Shown: piece after piece, positions 48,321 to 62,600 of the stretch
Numbering within the stretch: position 1 is the first letter of the stretch
How the letters are laid out: every line of letters starts with the position of its first letter
Assembly: GCF_900324485.2 (NCBI RefSeq)
Contig: NC_046649.1
Coordinates: forward strand, 16,735,665-16,799,664
From: Mastacembelus armatus
Lineage: Eukaryota; Chordata; Actinopteri; Synbranchiformes; Mastacembelidae
Direction: 5' to 3'
Length of the DNA stretch: 64,000 nt
Notes under the pieces: generated by a model
What the model was told of the DNA's origin: nothing
Database searches by the model: none
The model's input: the letters and a program-made list of their open reading frames with translations, nothing else
Made by a program: the position numbers and the translations under genes

Positions 48321-51300
48321 CACGTGCATATCTAGTTTGTGTTTATCACATGGATGACTACACCATTACTCACTCTCCTCTGACTAATATTTCAGCCCAT
48401 ATAAAACAAAGCTGTTGCAGTAACAACTAACATGAATGCAGGTTAGACCTGCATTTCCCAGGGAAACACCCAACTACCAATTCGATCTGCTTGATTTAGC
48501 TTCAGTTTTACAGCTATTGCTTATTTACTGTATACCTAGTATGTTATACACGTGCACTGTTATTTCTGTTAAGGATCCTGGAATAAATAAGAATTTGATA
48601 TACAATGTATTGAGATAGATGTGTGTGTAATTTGAGAAGATGTAGCATAACGTCTTGGAGTCTTTTTCCCTTGTCTAAATGCAATGCAGACCGGCCTCCA
48701 TATGGTGTAATCAGGCTTTTAAAGAATAAATCACTAGAGGGTGCTCTCTAATAGTTTACAATAACATCATAGAATTAGAGATACCAGCAGGACAAAGTGT
48801 GCTTAAAACTGAACCAGCGTACTGAACTGTCTTACGTTTTGTAAAAGCGTTAAAGTTGTGTTTAAGTTACACAACTCTCTTTATTCCCATACTGTTGTGT
48901 GTTTGATTGCTTTTTATTATATTATCAGTTTTCTTAGTGCTGTATGAACTTTGTTAAACATGTTGCTTTTATCAGGACTGCGCTATAGTATTAGGTTTGC
49001 TTTGCCTTGCCTTGCCTCATGGGGGAGTTCTTTATCTCCCTAAGCCCATGGCGCCTTTGTGGTTTCATCATGTCAAACTTGTGTTGCACATCTAAACACT
49101 TTTTGAAGCCAGCAAACTTTATTTTGAATTCTACTAAATTTGTCACGGTTTCTAAAATATCGACTATGTCAACCTGAATTACAGGGAAATGTCTTTAAAA
49201 GAAAAAAAGCATCACAAGGCATCAGGAATTTTCCATTTCAAGTAGCCAGGAAAACATCACCTTGGATTTTATTCAGAATTAGCGTGACAGAGGGTGAAAG
49301 CATTTTATGTAGAAGCACAAGCAACATAAAAATGAATCTGATGTGGAAAGGTGTCTGATGTAAGATGGCGTAGAAGTATGTTTAGGAGACTTTAGGTGGA
49401 ATATTAAGGTCAATCAGTGAAACACATTGATTTACTGTACTTTAATTTACTGCACTCTTGTTAAATAAAGCTATAGCAGCTGGTTAGGTAAGCTTACATA
49501 GCTTTCCAAAGATTAAAAAAGAAAGCATCTTCCAGCATGTAACCCAAAGGAAACCCTCAATCTGTTTGTACATGTTTTCTATGAGATATAATGGGTTATT
49601 TTATGGGATTCATTAGAGTCAAAGTAGCTACTCTGGTTTCAGTCTTTACACTAAGCTTAGCTACGGTAAATGACTCCTGCATGTATAGGTATTTATGTTC
49701 TTAGCTGATTTTTGGAAAGAAATGAAATACGTCTTTTACTTATAATGCCAATTATCAAAATACATAGGAAGACATATAAAAAACAGTACAGGCACATTGT
49801 TAATGCATTTAAAGCTACAGGTCTTTAGCTGACACTTATAGACACTTATTCCAGAATAATTTTCTGAAAAGGGAATGAATCTAATTTTTTTTGAATGATG
49901 TATAAGATAATAAACCAGTTTTCAATAGCGCAAAAAGCAGAGGTCTGGTGCCCTCTGGATATCCCTGTGACCCTACAGCACAGTGGTCCCTGAAGGGCGA
50001 TGTGTTAATTCCATGTAATGAGACAGGACTGTGTGAGTCATAGAAACAGGCGGAGACAGATAGAAATATACATAGACAGGAAGGCAAAAACAGACAGGAA
50101 GGGAGGCTGGTGTGAGTAAAATTTGCCTTTCACGGTATAAAATGCAGATGAGATTAAAACAAATGACATCACTGCTTTGGCCTCAGCAAGCAACACAAAC
50201 ACACATTTGGTGATCGAGCATTAGTGCAGTTATCAGTTTTAGAACTGCAGGGTAAGAACTGAGGTGATGGAGTCATTTGTTTCACATGCAGCCATTTCAG
50301 AATTTGAGAGCAAAACGGATTATTTCATCACATGACCTTTTCTCTTTCTTCTAATCATCATCTTTATTCTAATCTGTCTTTCTGTTTTGCTTCTATCTGT
50401 GTCTGGTTTCTCTTTCTGGCCCCATTCAGATATTCTATCTTTGTCCACATACACAGATTGTGTGTAGATAAACCACAAGACTGCAGTTCACAACGTGTAT
50501 AAAAAATCATTTAAAACGTACCAACATAATACTGTCATTACATTTTGCTTTTGCCTTGCAGCTTTTATCTGTGGGAATCTGTGGTTATGAAGCTTGAGAA
50601 GAGGATTAGTGTGTATTTGCAAATTGGATAATGCTATAAAACCAAAATGAGGGAACGTTGGAGAGAAAAAGTGCACGATATAGTACCTCAGCTACGTAAG
50701 TGGCACTTGGCATGTATGTGTATCACAGAATTGGTTTTGCAGTTCTTCAATGCAGATTTCACTCAGGACTGCACAGGCATCATGTGTATTGCAAACACAC
50801 ATACGCGCATACATTAGAAATAAGTCAGACTGGGTCTGTACCCAGCAAACATTTTAATGCTTAGTGTGAACAAGGTAATGTCAAAAGTAAAGCCTTATGT
50901 CTGGTTTCCACTGGAAGCCTTAAAACTGCTCTAACCAATATTTTTAAAGCAGCAAGGGATATGGCAACATGTGATGTGAAAGGGGTCTTTCGTAGAGACG
51001 AATCAACAGCTCCACCTCACTGTTTTTTTACTGTCTTTCAGTTGATTGTTTTGTTTCTGCAAATTTACTGTTTTGATTCAGGCTCACCACTCTAATCAGT
51101 GTTGTTTTCCTCGGAAGCAAGCAGCTGTTTTCAATTAAATGGCTCTACAGACCCACTGTACACTGCCTACTCACTACCAAACAGCAGAGACACAAATTTT
51201 GCGACTAGTTTGTGAATATAGTGGAATATTTAGCAAGTAAAGAGCCAGATATTTTCCTTAGGAGCAGGCATAAAATGAGATAAACCATTTTTATAAGATA

Positions 51301-54300
51301 ATTCAGCCCATCCTTACCTTATTGAAAGAAAAAAAGAGAATTTAAATGTATAGTACAGTGCTCTGTTTATGACCTAAATATATTCTCTTGCTGTGGCAGA
51401 TCCCATTCTGTTTAATCAAAACCATGCATTAAAGATAAGAAGGTAGTGTCTAAATGCACCAGGCATTCTAAAAACTGAGGGATTGTTGTTCCTACTCTCT
51501 TTTGACTGTGAAATTGTGACTGCGCTGTTTTTTTTTAAAATGCTACCTTAGGGGACAAATAAATCAATAAACTTTGGTTAACAGGAATGTGTTTTTTTTT
51601 TTGTTTTTTTTTTCCAGGCATATAGTAATGCACTGTTATCTAAAAATAGTATGGGATCCTAACCTCTTCTCCTAACCTGGAAGCTAAAGCACCAGCCTTG
51701 TGATAGAATTGTCTCTCAGACTTGGCAGTGGTGATTTCATCTAGAATGTTTCATGCTTAGCTGCAGACTGCTCCTGTACACAGGTGTAATGATGCCAGAC
51801 CGCAGCACCATCCACAAAAAGCAGCTTTCACACTGCTGTCAGCCAGTCACTCTTCCAACCTAACCTCAGCCAAAATCATGCTGAGTGAATAACACAATAT
51901 AAGAGGAGTATGTAATGTATTCTTGCGTCTGAGTGCTATCAAGGGCCCAATTATGACAGGGTTTCTAGCACCTTATTCCTGTGGATGGTTGCGTGTGCTA
52001 GCAGCAGTAATGTGACCATTATGTCAGACCACAGAGGTAATAAGAGTTACAAACCTCAGAGCGTATGTCTTGATTTACAGATTGATCTTTGTTCTGACCC
52101 TTGCATGCAGCCAGAGGCTCCTGGTGAGACAGGCAGTCGAAGCAAAACCTCTCCACAGGGTGGCTGGCGTCATCCTCTGTTATGGGTTGAGGAGCTCAGT
52201 AGTGTGCAAAAGGCCCCTAGAGTTGAGTCATTACTTCTTCATATTGAAAAGAGCCCGATGATGTGGTGGTTGAGTTAAGATTTTTGTAAGGCTATATTAC
52301 ATCCCTCCGGTGAAGAGCCCAAAGTGCAGACTCTGAAGTGACTGATGTCACTGTTACCACACAGAAACTAGGCCGCTGCTAAAAGGCAAAAAGCCTCTGC
52401 TCATTGACCAACTAAAACTCAAACCAGTGCTTTAACAGACAGGTCAAAACTGAGGCAGAATCTGGAAAGAGCACACTGTAATTTTAGGAGCTCTGATGAG
52501 GTGTCCGTAGAGTTTTGACTTTTTCCATGAAAAGCTACTCACTTGTGTAGCTTGTTGAAGTGCATCTATGTGGTTCCTTCTCTTTATTAGTCATATACAC
52601 GCTCTTCTGTCAGGCTCCTGTATTGAAATATTTTCTCAGGCAGTTATATTTTCCCAGACTGTCTTTTTGAGCTCTGTGACAGTGGTATGTTTTGGCTGCT
52701 TGACAGATAACTCGTTCTGGCAGGTAAAGCCGTCAGGAAATGCTTTTGATTGATCTTCACTTGTTGAAGAATTAGGTTCCTCCATGGAAACAAAATGTGT
52801 TACAATAAACTGGTCTAACTAAACACTCCTAGAGATGACTAACCCTAAACACAAGATATTCAAGAAACTCAATGCAACATTCAGAGTGGCACTGTAATGC
52901 CAGGAACAATAGTCCATAATCTACTTTTTATTTTCAGGAAAATAGTATTGTCTTATATGCAGGTCCATATTGGTAATAAGGTGGTCTGTTTAACATGCAG
53001 TTTCATCCATTCTTGCACTGCCTTGCACCTGTTGCACTTACTCACCTAAACATTCATCACTGTTCATATGGGATTTTCTATAAGCATTCCTGGCTGCCAG
53101 AAGTCCAAGGTCACTGTAGGATGACTTTTTAGACAAAAATTTGTATTTGTGGCGCACCCCTTCCCACGTTCATATCAGCTGCAGGCCACAAAAACACAGG
53201 TGAAGCATCAAACATGCACTTGAAGCTTCAGATCCAATTTTGCATAAAGCAAGGTTTCCCTGTCGTGCTGTTGGACAAACATTTCATGGGTTTATTCTCC
53301 AGTGAACACTGCTTCATGTCACTAAGATAAAGTAAATGTTTGCTGCATGCGCTAGCAGACATTTTGTGAACTGATAACTTGGCTCTGGCCCAGCAGTGTC
53401 CGTGTGCTTAGTAATACCAGTTAAGTTATGAGGTTGCTGATCCTGCTGTCTGTTTCTGTTTTGTTTCTGTTTTGTGACACTCCTACCAATCTGTTTACAG
53501 GTGATGTCACGGCATCTGTCCGCCTTCTAGTTAACCTTCATATGCTGCTGTCAGGAATGTGTGCATTGGCATTAATTGTGTGTAATTTTTGTCATGAATG
53601 AGCTCATTATCTTTTTGGCACATGCACTATCACCAGGCTGTCAATTTAAATACTGGAAAAAGAATAATGAAGTGAACTCTTGTGTTAAACTGCTTTGCCT
53701 GAAATAGTTTAGTAGTGCTTTTCCCCCTGGGTGGCAGCTGTTGTGTAAAGTGGGTCTTTTTGACTCACTATAAATCAGAACTCTTGCTGAAAATAATACT
53801 GCACATGATTTTAAAAATGTAAACCTTATTCAACTAATTGCACAGAATCCATGGACATAATTAAATCCCTGTAATATTGGAGTCCATATTTATAGGAAAG
53901 TCAGCAAACCTCTTGTCATGGCTTCTGCAGATTCTTGCTGCTAACATTCCTTCAGTGATTTATAGAGCATTTCAAATAGACCACATTTTATAATTCTCAC
54001 CTTTTTGCTAGTGTACACCTATAGAATGAGTCCCTGAGGCTGTATCATAAATCATCATCTTTGACTGGACCGAAATTCTTGTTTGCTTGCAGTGTCAAAG
54101 CCTATAACAACTATCTACACTATTTTCCCATCATTCATTTCATTTTAGTAAGAACCTTGAACTTCACCATGAACGTCAATGTTAAAATATAAGCATTACA
54201 ACCAATCAGAAAACATGCAAAGATTAAAGCTTTGGCAACCAGTTAAGAATAAAAAAAATTCACAAAAGCACTCAGGTCAGAGGGAATATCTTATGATTTC

Positions 54301-54916
54301 TCTGTTAGTTAAAGGATTTTTTGCTCAGTGAAACTAATTAAAGAGGCTTAAATTGCCTCAGACTATATTTTGTTTATCTCATCTCTCATCTTGGCTTAGC
54401 AAGGGAACACTCATTAGGAATACCAGATATACTCAGGTTCAGGTACATTTAAAAGAGTTTTATTCCAGCCATTTAAAACTTTCAGTAACGCCTTAAAAAT
54501 GCTGTGTTTGGATCATTCTTTCATGCGTGTTAATCTAAACCCAACGAATGCTTCCAAAGCTTATCAGTTTTGTTCTAATTGATATTTGTTTAAAGAGTCA
54601 CAGTGTTTTGTATTTGATAGTCTTGGTCCAGTTTAAAGATGCAGTGTTTAAAATGTGAGAGATTTAGTGACATCTAGTGATGAAACTGCAGAATGCAACC
54701 CTCTGACGACCCGTCATATCCCACCCCAATCTGTTTCTAGGTGCGAAGGAGGATATGGTGGCCGTCACTTTTAAAATAAAATATAATTCCCTGTCTAGAG
54801 CCAGTGTTTGGTTTGCCCAGTCACAACATGGCTGCCTCCGTGAAAGGAGACCTGCTCCCTATGTTGATTTAAAAGGCTTATTCTAAGATTCCAATTGGTA
54901 TTTTCTGGTGACAACA

Positions 54917-55326
54917 TACAGTATTTTTTGGATAATAAGTCGCTTCAGTGTATAAGTCGCATTTCTAATTATACGGATTATAGCCTATAAAAAACCAGGA
55001 GGCCTCCGTGTCCGTCTACTCTCTCAGGTTGTCTGAATGTCGACACTCACTCTAAACTTTATTTCAGCTGTATACTTTATTACCTGCGCTTTTAAGTCTG
55101 CAGTATAGCTCTTTCTTTTGGGCAGCATTCGAGTTTGGTGTAAACATAAGCTTTTTTTCTTTTTTGGCAGTATAATGTTATCCTCAGTCGAGTCAAGAGT
55201 GCCATCTAATGCTAGTGACTACTTGACAAAATGACCGCAAATACTCAAATATAAGTCAGATTACAAGCCAGAAAAGTTAAAAAAAAAAAAAAAAAAAGTG
55301 CAACTTATAGTCCGGAAAATATGGTA
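54917..55326. mobile_element. TIR MITE (TATAAGTCGC type)
   Basis: About 410 bp. The left end reads TACAGTATTTTTTGGATAAT then AAGTCGC. The right end, on the other strand, reads TACCATATTTTCCGGACTAT then AAGTTGC. These are imperfect terminal inverted repeats of about 27 bp starting with TA. ATAAGTCGC is repeated just inside the left end, and an A-run lies near the right end. No ORF. The TA start suggests the Tc1/mariner/pogo superfamily, but the family is not proven. Confidence 0.65.
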
Positions 55327-56711
55327 CTAATCACAGCATATTTCTGAATATTATATTTCATTTCTTCTTATACATCTCTCTAAATATTACACATTGAGCC
55401 TTTAATTACACATGACAAATGGTTTATGAAACGCACAAGTGGCATGTGTGAAGATGTGGATAAATCTATTCTAATTATCAAAATTTGAGACCTCATACAG
55501 GGTTTAAGTTTGAGGCTGTCACAAACAAGCCTGATACTCACTTGATGATTTATTTTCACATTGAACAAAGATTGCACAGACAAACACACACAGCTGTTGC
55601 TGTGGTTTTTCTCAGACAGGGAAGATGATCTGTTGTCACGCGAACTGGCTTTTCCTTCAGTGTGACGTTACAGATATATTTTTACTATCTTGCAAGGCGT
55701 AGCAAACCCCATGCAGCTGATGTATTGATACCATTTTAAAAGAGCAGAGTGAAAATGCAGCCAGCTGTAACTCACATGAACCTTTTTGGTGCGGTGTTGT
55801 TTAAACTTGTGGGAACAGGTTTTACCTGTGAAAAGTGGGGGTTATGTGAGAGCAGAGTTTGTGTAGATGCGGATTTGTTTATAAATGCATGTGTGCACAT
55901 TAATGTGGCGCTTTTGTGTGCTGATAAAACAGGCCAGACGACAGACAAGAAAGAGGTACATGATTCATAGCTGTAGATTCCAGACAGAAAAGAGGAACAA
56001 GGATGAAGTGTGAAAAATCTCACATACACTATCTTGTTCTTTTGCAGGTAAGGTTTAACACCAGGAACATTATCAACACCAATCTCTAAAATCAATAATT
56101 TTTCACAGTTAAAATCACAAAACTGACAGTTCATATTTTATGCACATATTTGTTTCCTCCAGCATACTGAATTAAAATATACAACATATTGGTGAGTGAA
56201 ACCTTGGTACAAATATTAAAGTTCCAAGGAAGCGCTTATAAAATTTTCTGATTAATGGACATATCTCAGTTTCTGGGTTTTACCAGTACTTTGTTTTGTT
56301 TTTTATTACAGCAACATTGATGCAGTACTTAATTTTTTTAATTAGAGAAGGAAATTATTATTATTATATGCTTGCAGCAGATAATGAGGGTATGAATACA
56401 GAAGTGACTTAAGGCCTTTTGAATTAGACTAGAAGTTAAATTCTGCCAGTCACTTATTCAATTAAGTTTTTTTTGCTGTGTCAAGATTTTCTTACATTCA
56501 CAGTCACACAGTAGTCTGAGTATATCTGTCATTACTTTCATCTGAGGACTTGTTAGATCACCAACATGTCTCATTAAGGAGCAGCAGGAGTAGTCAAAAA
56601 ATGACACACTTTTTACTGAACGGCTCATGTTTGGATTGTTTTGGCTAGTAGAGGTGACAGAACATTTAAAGCTACATTAACAACTACTTTGATTATAGAT
56701 TAATCGACTGA

Positions 56712-56733
56712 TTTTTTTTTTTTTTTTTTTTTT
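56712..56733. repeat. Poly(T) tract
   Basis: About 22 T in a row. No SINE body was recognised on either side. Confidence 0.8.
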
Positions 56734-59575
56734 CCTCAATTGATTGATTAAGTTTTTGGTCTGTATTGGTGAGAAAAGAATTTCACACATTATCATGTTT
56801 TAACATTTATGTCCTTCCCATAGTAAAAACCTAAAAAATATGCAATTTATTATTTTAGTAGACTGAGGAAACCAGCAAAGATCAGGTGTAATTTCTTGAA
56901 AATTCACTCACAATGCATCACTTATCAATGTTGCCTATTTTGTTTATCTAAGCTCTAACTTTGGCTTTAAAATAATGATGTTGTCATGTGGTAAGTTCCA
57001 CCTGCCATATGTACTGTATTGTACATGTGGCATATACATGTACATCACATGTATACATAACATCACATAAAACAACAAATTCTCTAGCTGAGACACACAT
57101 AGACACACTGGTGTGACAGAAATTGAAAAAATCTGTTTAAAACAGTATTAAATGTGGAACTCTGCATTTGTAGAAAGTTTGTGGGACAATTTCAGCTCCA
57201 AAAACATGCATCATAGGTCATGTCAACATGTTGTCTGTATGTCATGCAAATTATTATATACCACTGAGTAATATGAGTAAAAAATAAGCATTATTGAGAC
57301 AATACATTTATAGCTGGTGACAGTCAGTCTCTGGTCTCTGACCACAGTTCCCAGCCCACGTTGCATGTAGTCTTCACTCATACTAATGAAACAGAAAAAT
57401 GCTAAAAAAAAAATGTCTCAGTGGCTCAGTGTTTTCTGTGTTTGGTTTGGCTGCCTTGTGCTCAGCAGAAGTAACCCAGTGCATCAGTGTGATCCATCAT
57501 GCTGACTTCCTCACAACACTTCCCCCTGAGGGAATCCCCGTCACCACCACAAGTGATGTTCAAATACTGGACTTTAGCGAAGGGCTGAAGAAGTGATGTA
57601 CACGTAAGTGGCAGGTCTTACCCATGATGCACTGATTTTTTTCTTGTATCTCTGCACAATGCAGGATTAGATGTTAATGGATTTTTAAGCAGTGGTAGAA
57701 AAAATATTCAGGTAAAAGGACAAATAAAAACAATACACAAATAGCCTTAACGTGTTTTTGTAATTTTCTCTAGTCTTTGTCTAGGTTTTTGTGAAATATT
57801 GGATAATTTTATTTGACTTCCAAACAGAGAACTTCAGAGGGGAAGTTCATCTTTTAGGACAACTGTTGTTTAGCAGTGTGATGCTTCTTAAAAATGTTTT
57901 CATATTTTTAAAATTTTAATCTAAAAAGTGACGAAAAACAGTGTTTATCAGATAAATCCAGTAAAAGCAAAAAAGCACTTCCCCCAAATACTTCCCTCTG
58001 AAATGAAGCAGAAGTACAAAGAAGCATAAAATACTCAGGTAATATAGAAGTACTTCAAATCTCTGCACACTTAAGCAAATGTGCTTAGCTACCTTCAACC
58101 ACAAGCAATCAAACTGTCCATTTAATGTTCTCAATTATTTGTTTGATGTATCTTGCTTGACATGCCAGAAGAAACTGAATGAATGCATGTCAGTTATACA
58201 AATGCACAGCATTGCTTGAAAGACACCCAAAGACACATTCCTGGGAACCTTTGTGCAGTACTATGTTGAGAATACAACTGGAAAAACCTCTGCTCCTGTG
58301 ATCTTTTAGTCATACCAAACCAACAGAAGCAGATTTCCTCCATCACAAGCTTTACGTGAGAGGTTTAAATTCAGAGAGGACGTGTGGGTCTATTTGTGGG
58401 AGCTCTCTACACTACTTCCTCAACATGGATTAGAGATGATTACACTCTGCTATTTGTATAATGGCCTTGAAGAGGCTTTGTGGAAAAAATGTAAAGGGGT
58501 GAAGAAATAAGTACACATTCATCAGGAGAAAACACAAGCCAGCTATGTATATTACAGAATGTAATATATGGCAGACACTGAGTACACATAAGGTTGATTA
58601 TTGAGCACATGCTGTGGTGTCATAGTTGGACAGAAGATCCTTTGTAGCTGAATGCCAATGAGTTGCTGTTTCTAGAGGGCCTAACTCCGGTTCCTGCTGA
58701 ACTGAGCCAGTGCTTGTTTAACATCCAACTGTTATCAGCTCAGTAGGCACAGGAGGTTGAGCCCAAGCACCTGCACCACTCTGTTACCACCACAAGGGGA
58801 AGCAAACAATAGGTATACTGCCTCAGGACATCTGGACAGATAATGGTGATTGTGTCATACACCTTCTTATCTTAAAACAAAATGCACTCATATTTCTTTC
58901 AGTTCATATGAAAGTCTCATAAAGGGGCTTTTAAAATTCAGTTTAATTTGTCAGTTCACTCAATTACAAAAAAACATTTACTCACTCACTTACATCTATA
59001 GTGGTATTTCTGACATGAGTGCATAAATAGTGTCATATTTGTATAGTGAAATTTATATTTGTCTTTCACTAGATAACACAGTAAAACCTGGACAAAATAA
59101 ATACAGTTAACATAAAAACATATAGTCAATAAATAAAGTAGGATTGAAAGGGAAGAGAACAAAATATTGAAACACTTTAAAACAAAGGCTATTTAAAAGT
59201 CAGACAAAGAATTTGCAATATTTTTACTCTTTTGAGAAAATTCAGCCATATGATTAGAAAACATTTATAACATTTAGAGACCCTATTATAAATTATTTTA
59301 AGTTGAAAATATGCATAGATTGAACTATACTGTCCATTTGATTTGGCCTGTGATGGGGAAAAATGTTTTGTCTGTGTGCATAATAAACATTCAGTATACC
59401 CTTAACCAATCAGAAGAGTGATGTTGACTCTGTACTGTTCAGTGTGTATTCCAGTGTGAATATGGTAAATCACAGTCTGAAAACATTTGAACATCTTCAA
59501 ATCTCAAAATTGTCAGGCATCATTTACGAATATCTTTTTTCTTACATACATGAGTTACTGCATGTTTACTTGTAG

Positions 59576-59578
<3 letters not shown>

Positions 59579-59604
<26 letters not shown>
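59579..59604. repeat. (AC)n microsatellite
   Basis: Thirteen AC units followed by AGACAG. Confidence 0.95.
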
Positions 59605-59609
<5 letters not shown>

Positions 59610-62600
59610 GATATACACAATAAATGCTTTCCCTTCATGGCCACCCACTCAGTAAATGGTTCACAATTACATTGCTACTTGTTTTCCCGATGGGACATTT
59701 CCTGTACTTCCTTCCTGTATGAGTAAGCCCTCCTGCCTCTTCTCTTACCCATCTTTATTTTTTTTTATGATCCTCGTCTTGATCTCCTCAGACAATGGAC
59801 AGAGTAATGCAGTTTTTCTTCTGTCTGTTGACAGAAAAAATAAAAGCGGTGGTCAGATAAGAAAGAGGAGGCATTCCTAAACATCTTATGTGCTATCCAA
59901 CAATATGAAGAAATATATTATTACCATGACACGAATGGCCTGCGAGCAAACATTGTATGTCTTCTACATAATGGTAGTTATACAACCAACAATGCTTTAA
60001 GGAAAACATTCATATAATTGGGAGTGGGAAGTTCGGAAGATGAACCACAAAACCCAACAGTGATTCATATGTTTATTTCCTAAATACAATACAAAGCTGG
60101 GTTGTAGCATCACATAATTTCATATAAAGCTTTGATTCCATGTTGACTTGTAACAGCTGTTGCAGAAGTGGGACTTAAAAGCTGGAATGGTTTGTGAGGA
60201 GCGGAACTTAGCCACTGTGAACACAGGCTTTCACTGAACTGTTCACGGAGCGAGCTAAGTCCTGCACCTCCAGCAAACTCTAGATCAGCATACACTAAAG
60301 GCATCTGGATGGCACTGGTTGTCCTCATCTGTCATACATTTTCTAATGCAGACCTTTAGGAACAGACACGAACGCTACTAACAGTATTCGCTTTGGCAAG
60401 AATTGGATGAGAACAACAGTATGGCTCTCATGTCTGTACAGTATCTATATAAAGCTACTGGCAGCAGATGAATAAGAAACAAGGGCTAAACAATGTGCCT
60501 GCCTTGTTGAAGGGAACAAAGTACCACCTACAGTCCCAGCACCTCTACATCTCAGAAATCAACATGTTATAGCTTGTTCTTCAATATAAAAAGCGAAATG
60601 TAAAAACCTGGTGTCTTGTTATCATAAGATGCCAGGCAACCAAGAAAAGCTTTAGGAAGTTACTTCACAAAACTAAAACTGTCTGGTAGATAATCCCTGT
60701 TAAACCACATCATGTAGTTTTTATAGTGGTTAATGTTGCCTTGAAAAAAATTATATAGAATGAATTAATTATTGAACTTGAGAGGTGGTGGTTTACTTTT
60801 AGAAAGTGCAGTTTAGCGGTTTCCCCCTTTTTCCAATCATTATGCTAATCTAAACTAAACAGCTGTCAGTAGCTTAATATTTACCATATACTGTACTTGT
60901 AGACATGAGCAGAGTGTCATTTAACTGAAAACGTTGAACAGCTGCACAAAGACCATAGGGCTGAATATACAAGGATTTAGGCCAGTGACTCCAGCTAACG
61001 TGGGTGTTACTGAACAGCCGTCAGGTATAGGAGGCTTGCACGGGTTTTCAGCTGTAGCTGGTTGGAAATCCCTGGCAATGTGATTTACATTACATCACAA
61101 TCAAATCACTCTGCCAGGAATCCCTCCAGCCAAACCAACCACTGAGCATCCTGTGCTGGAAGACAGAGATGAAGTGGAGGAGGGGAAGGAGAAAAGGGAG
61201 GGAGCAGAGCAGCGAGTGAATGACGAGTAGAATTATTAAAAATCATTAAGAAAAAGATGCATGTTGTGGTGAGGAGAGGTTACAGATGAGGACAGAGAAA
61301 GATTGGGGACTGCAGGTGTCTTAGCACAAATCACCATGGCACAGCACATTTACTCCCACATCACTGAGGAAACACACACTCTTATGCTTTTAAATGCTAA
61401 CACATGCAGGCCTACACTCCACACATGCTTGTAAGGGGACTTAATGGAGTTTTCTTTCAATGACACACCTGGACAAACAGAACTGTCACTGATTATAGGA
61501 ACATACACAGTTGTGGCGGAGAGTGTTTTTCTGAGCTCGTGTGAGGAGTAATCGATCAAGCTCATGATCTGAAGTGGTGGAGGACTGTGTTGGTTTGGTT
61601 GTTAGGAAGTCAAGCCTCATTTTTCTATAACCTCACACATGGCAACTGTGCAGACCTGTATTGAAGCAGCTGGAGTAATTTAACCCAATCACAAAATTGG
61701 ATCAAGTCTTCTTCTGGCATACAGTGGATATAAAATTGTTTTAAAGTTCAAGGAATTTCTGTCAGATATGATAATATTGAGACAGTGTCAATATAAAATA
61801 ACATTATAAAAAAAATAAGTCCTCAAAGGTTAAAGAAAAAGTGATAATGACAAAAAAAAATAACTAACTGGATGTGGTAAATGAAAATAGTCGTAAAATA
61901 GCATTTATTTTTTATCATTATTTTATCAAATGACTTCAAATCATTCTTCAATCTTAATATATTAATTTGGTTTGGCTGTTGCTACATTTTGAAAAGTGCC
62001 ATAGAAAACTTGATGTGTTTCAGCAGCAGTCAAGCAAAGAGGCACCCATGATTCCGTATGACATTTGAGTAATTAGGCACACTTTTACGCAAGCGGTTCT
62101 TTGTCCATTGGAACATGTTTTGAAACACTTTTCATTTCTTGATTATACTCGATTCTAAGTAAAATGACAGCCACAGACTCCTTTTCTAGGTATGTAACAA
62201 CATGAAAAGGCAGAGAAAATGTGATTTGACTACTGGGAAACACTGTTGATCTGCTGACTGATGATGTATTACAGAAACGGGAGTAAGGGGGTGCACATGG
62301 CTCGCCTTTGCAAATATTTATCTCAGCACAGTGTTCGATAGAACAGGAAATATGAGTGACCAATCCAGAGTAAACAGCAGCTTTCCTCCCACTCTGACAC
62401 TGATATTCCCAGTTACATGTGTCTGCTGTTGCTGGCCAGAACTAAATTTCCATGATAAATTGGTAAATTAATGGCAACCAGGTGGTCTAACACCCAATGT
62501 TAATCATAATACTAACTATAATAACAAACATCAGCAACACTTTTTTAAAGTAAACTGAATAGCACAGAGATAGTAAGGAACAATATTTATCAACACCTAA

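Noticed and set aside
51985-52278. 97-codon plus-strand ORF in the gene desert
   Set aside because: No motif, signal peptide or splice context seen; consistent with chance.
57399-57596. 65-codon plus-strand ORF with a hydrophobic N-terminus, considered as a signal-peptide exon
   Set aside because: Begins in a poly(A) run, has no donor at its end and has no family resemblance.
60110-60328. 72-codon minus-strand ORF with ordinary-looking composition
   Set aside because: No known family recognised and no flanking splice sites convincing enough to call an exon.
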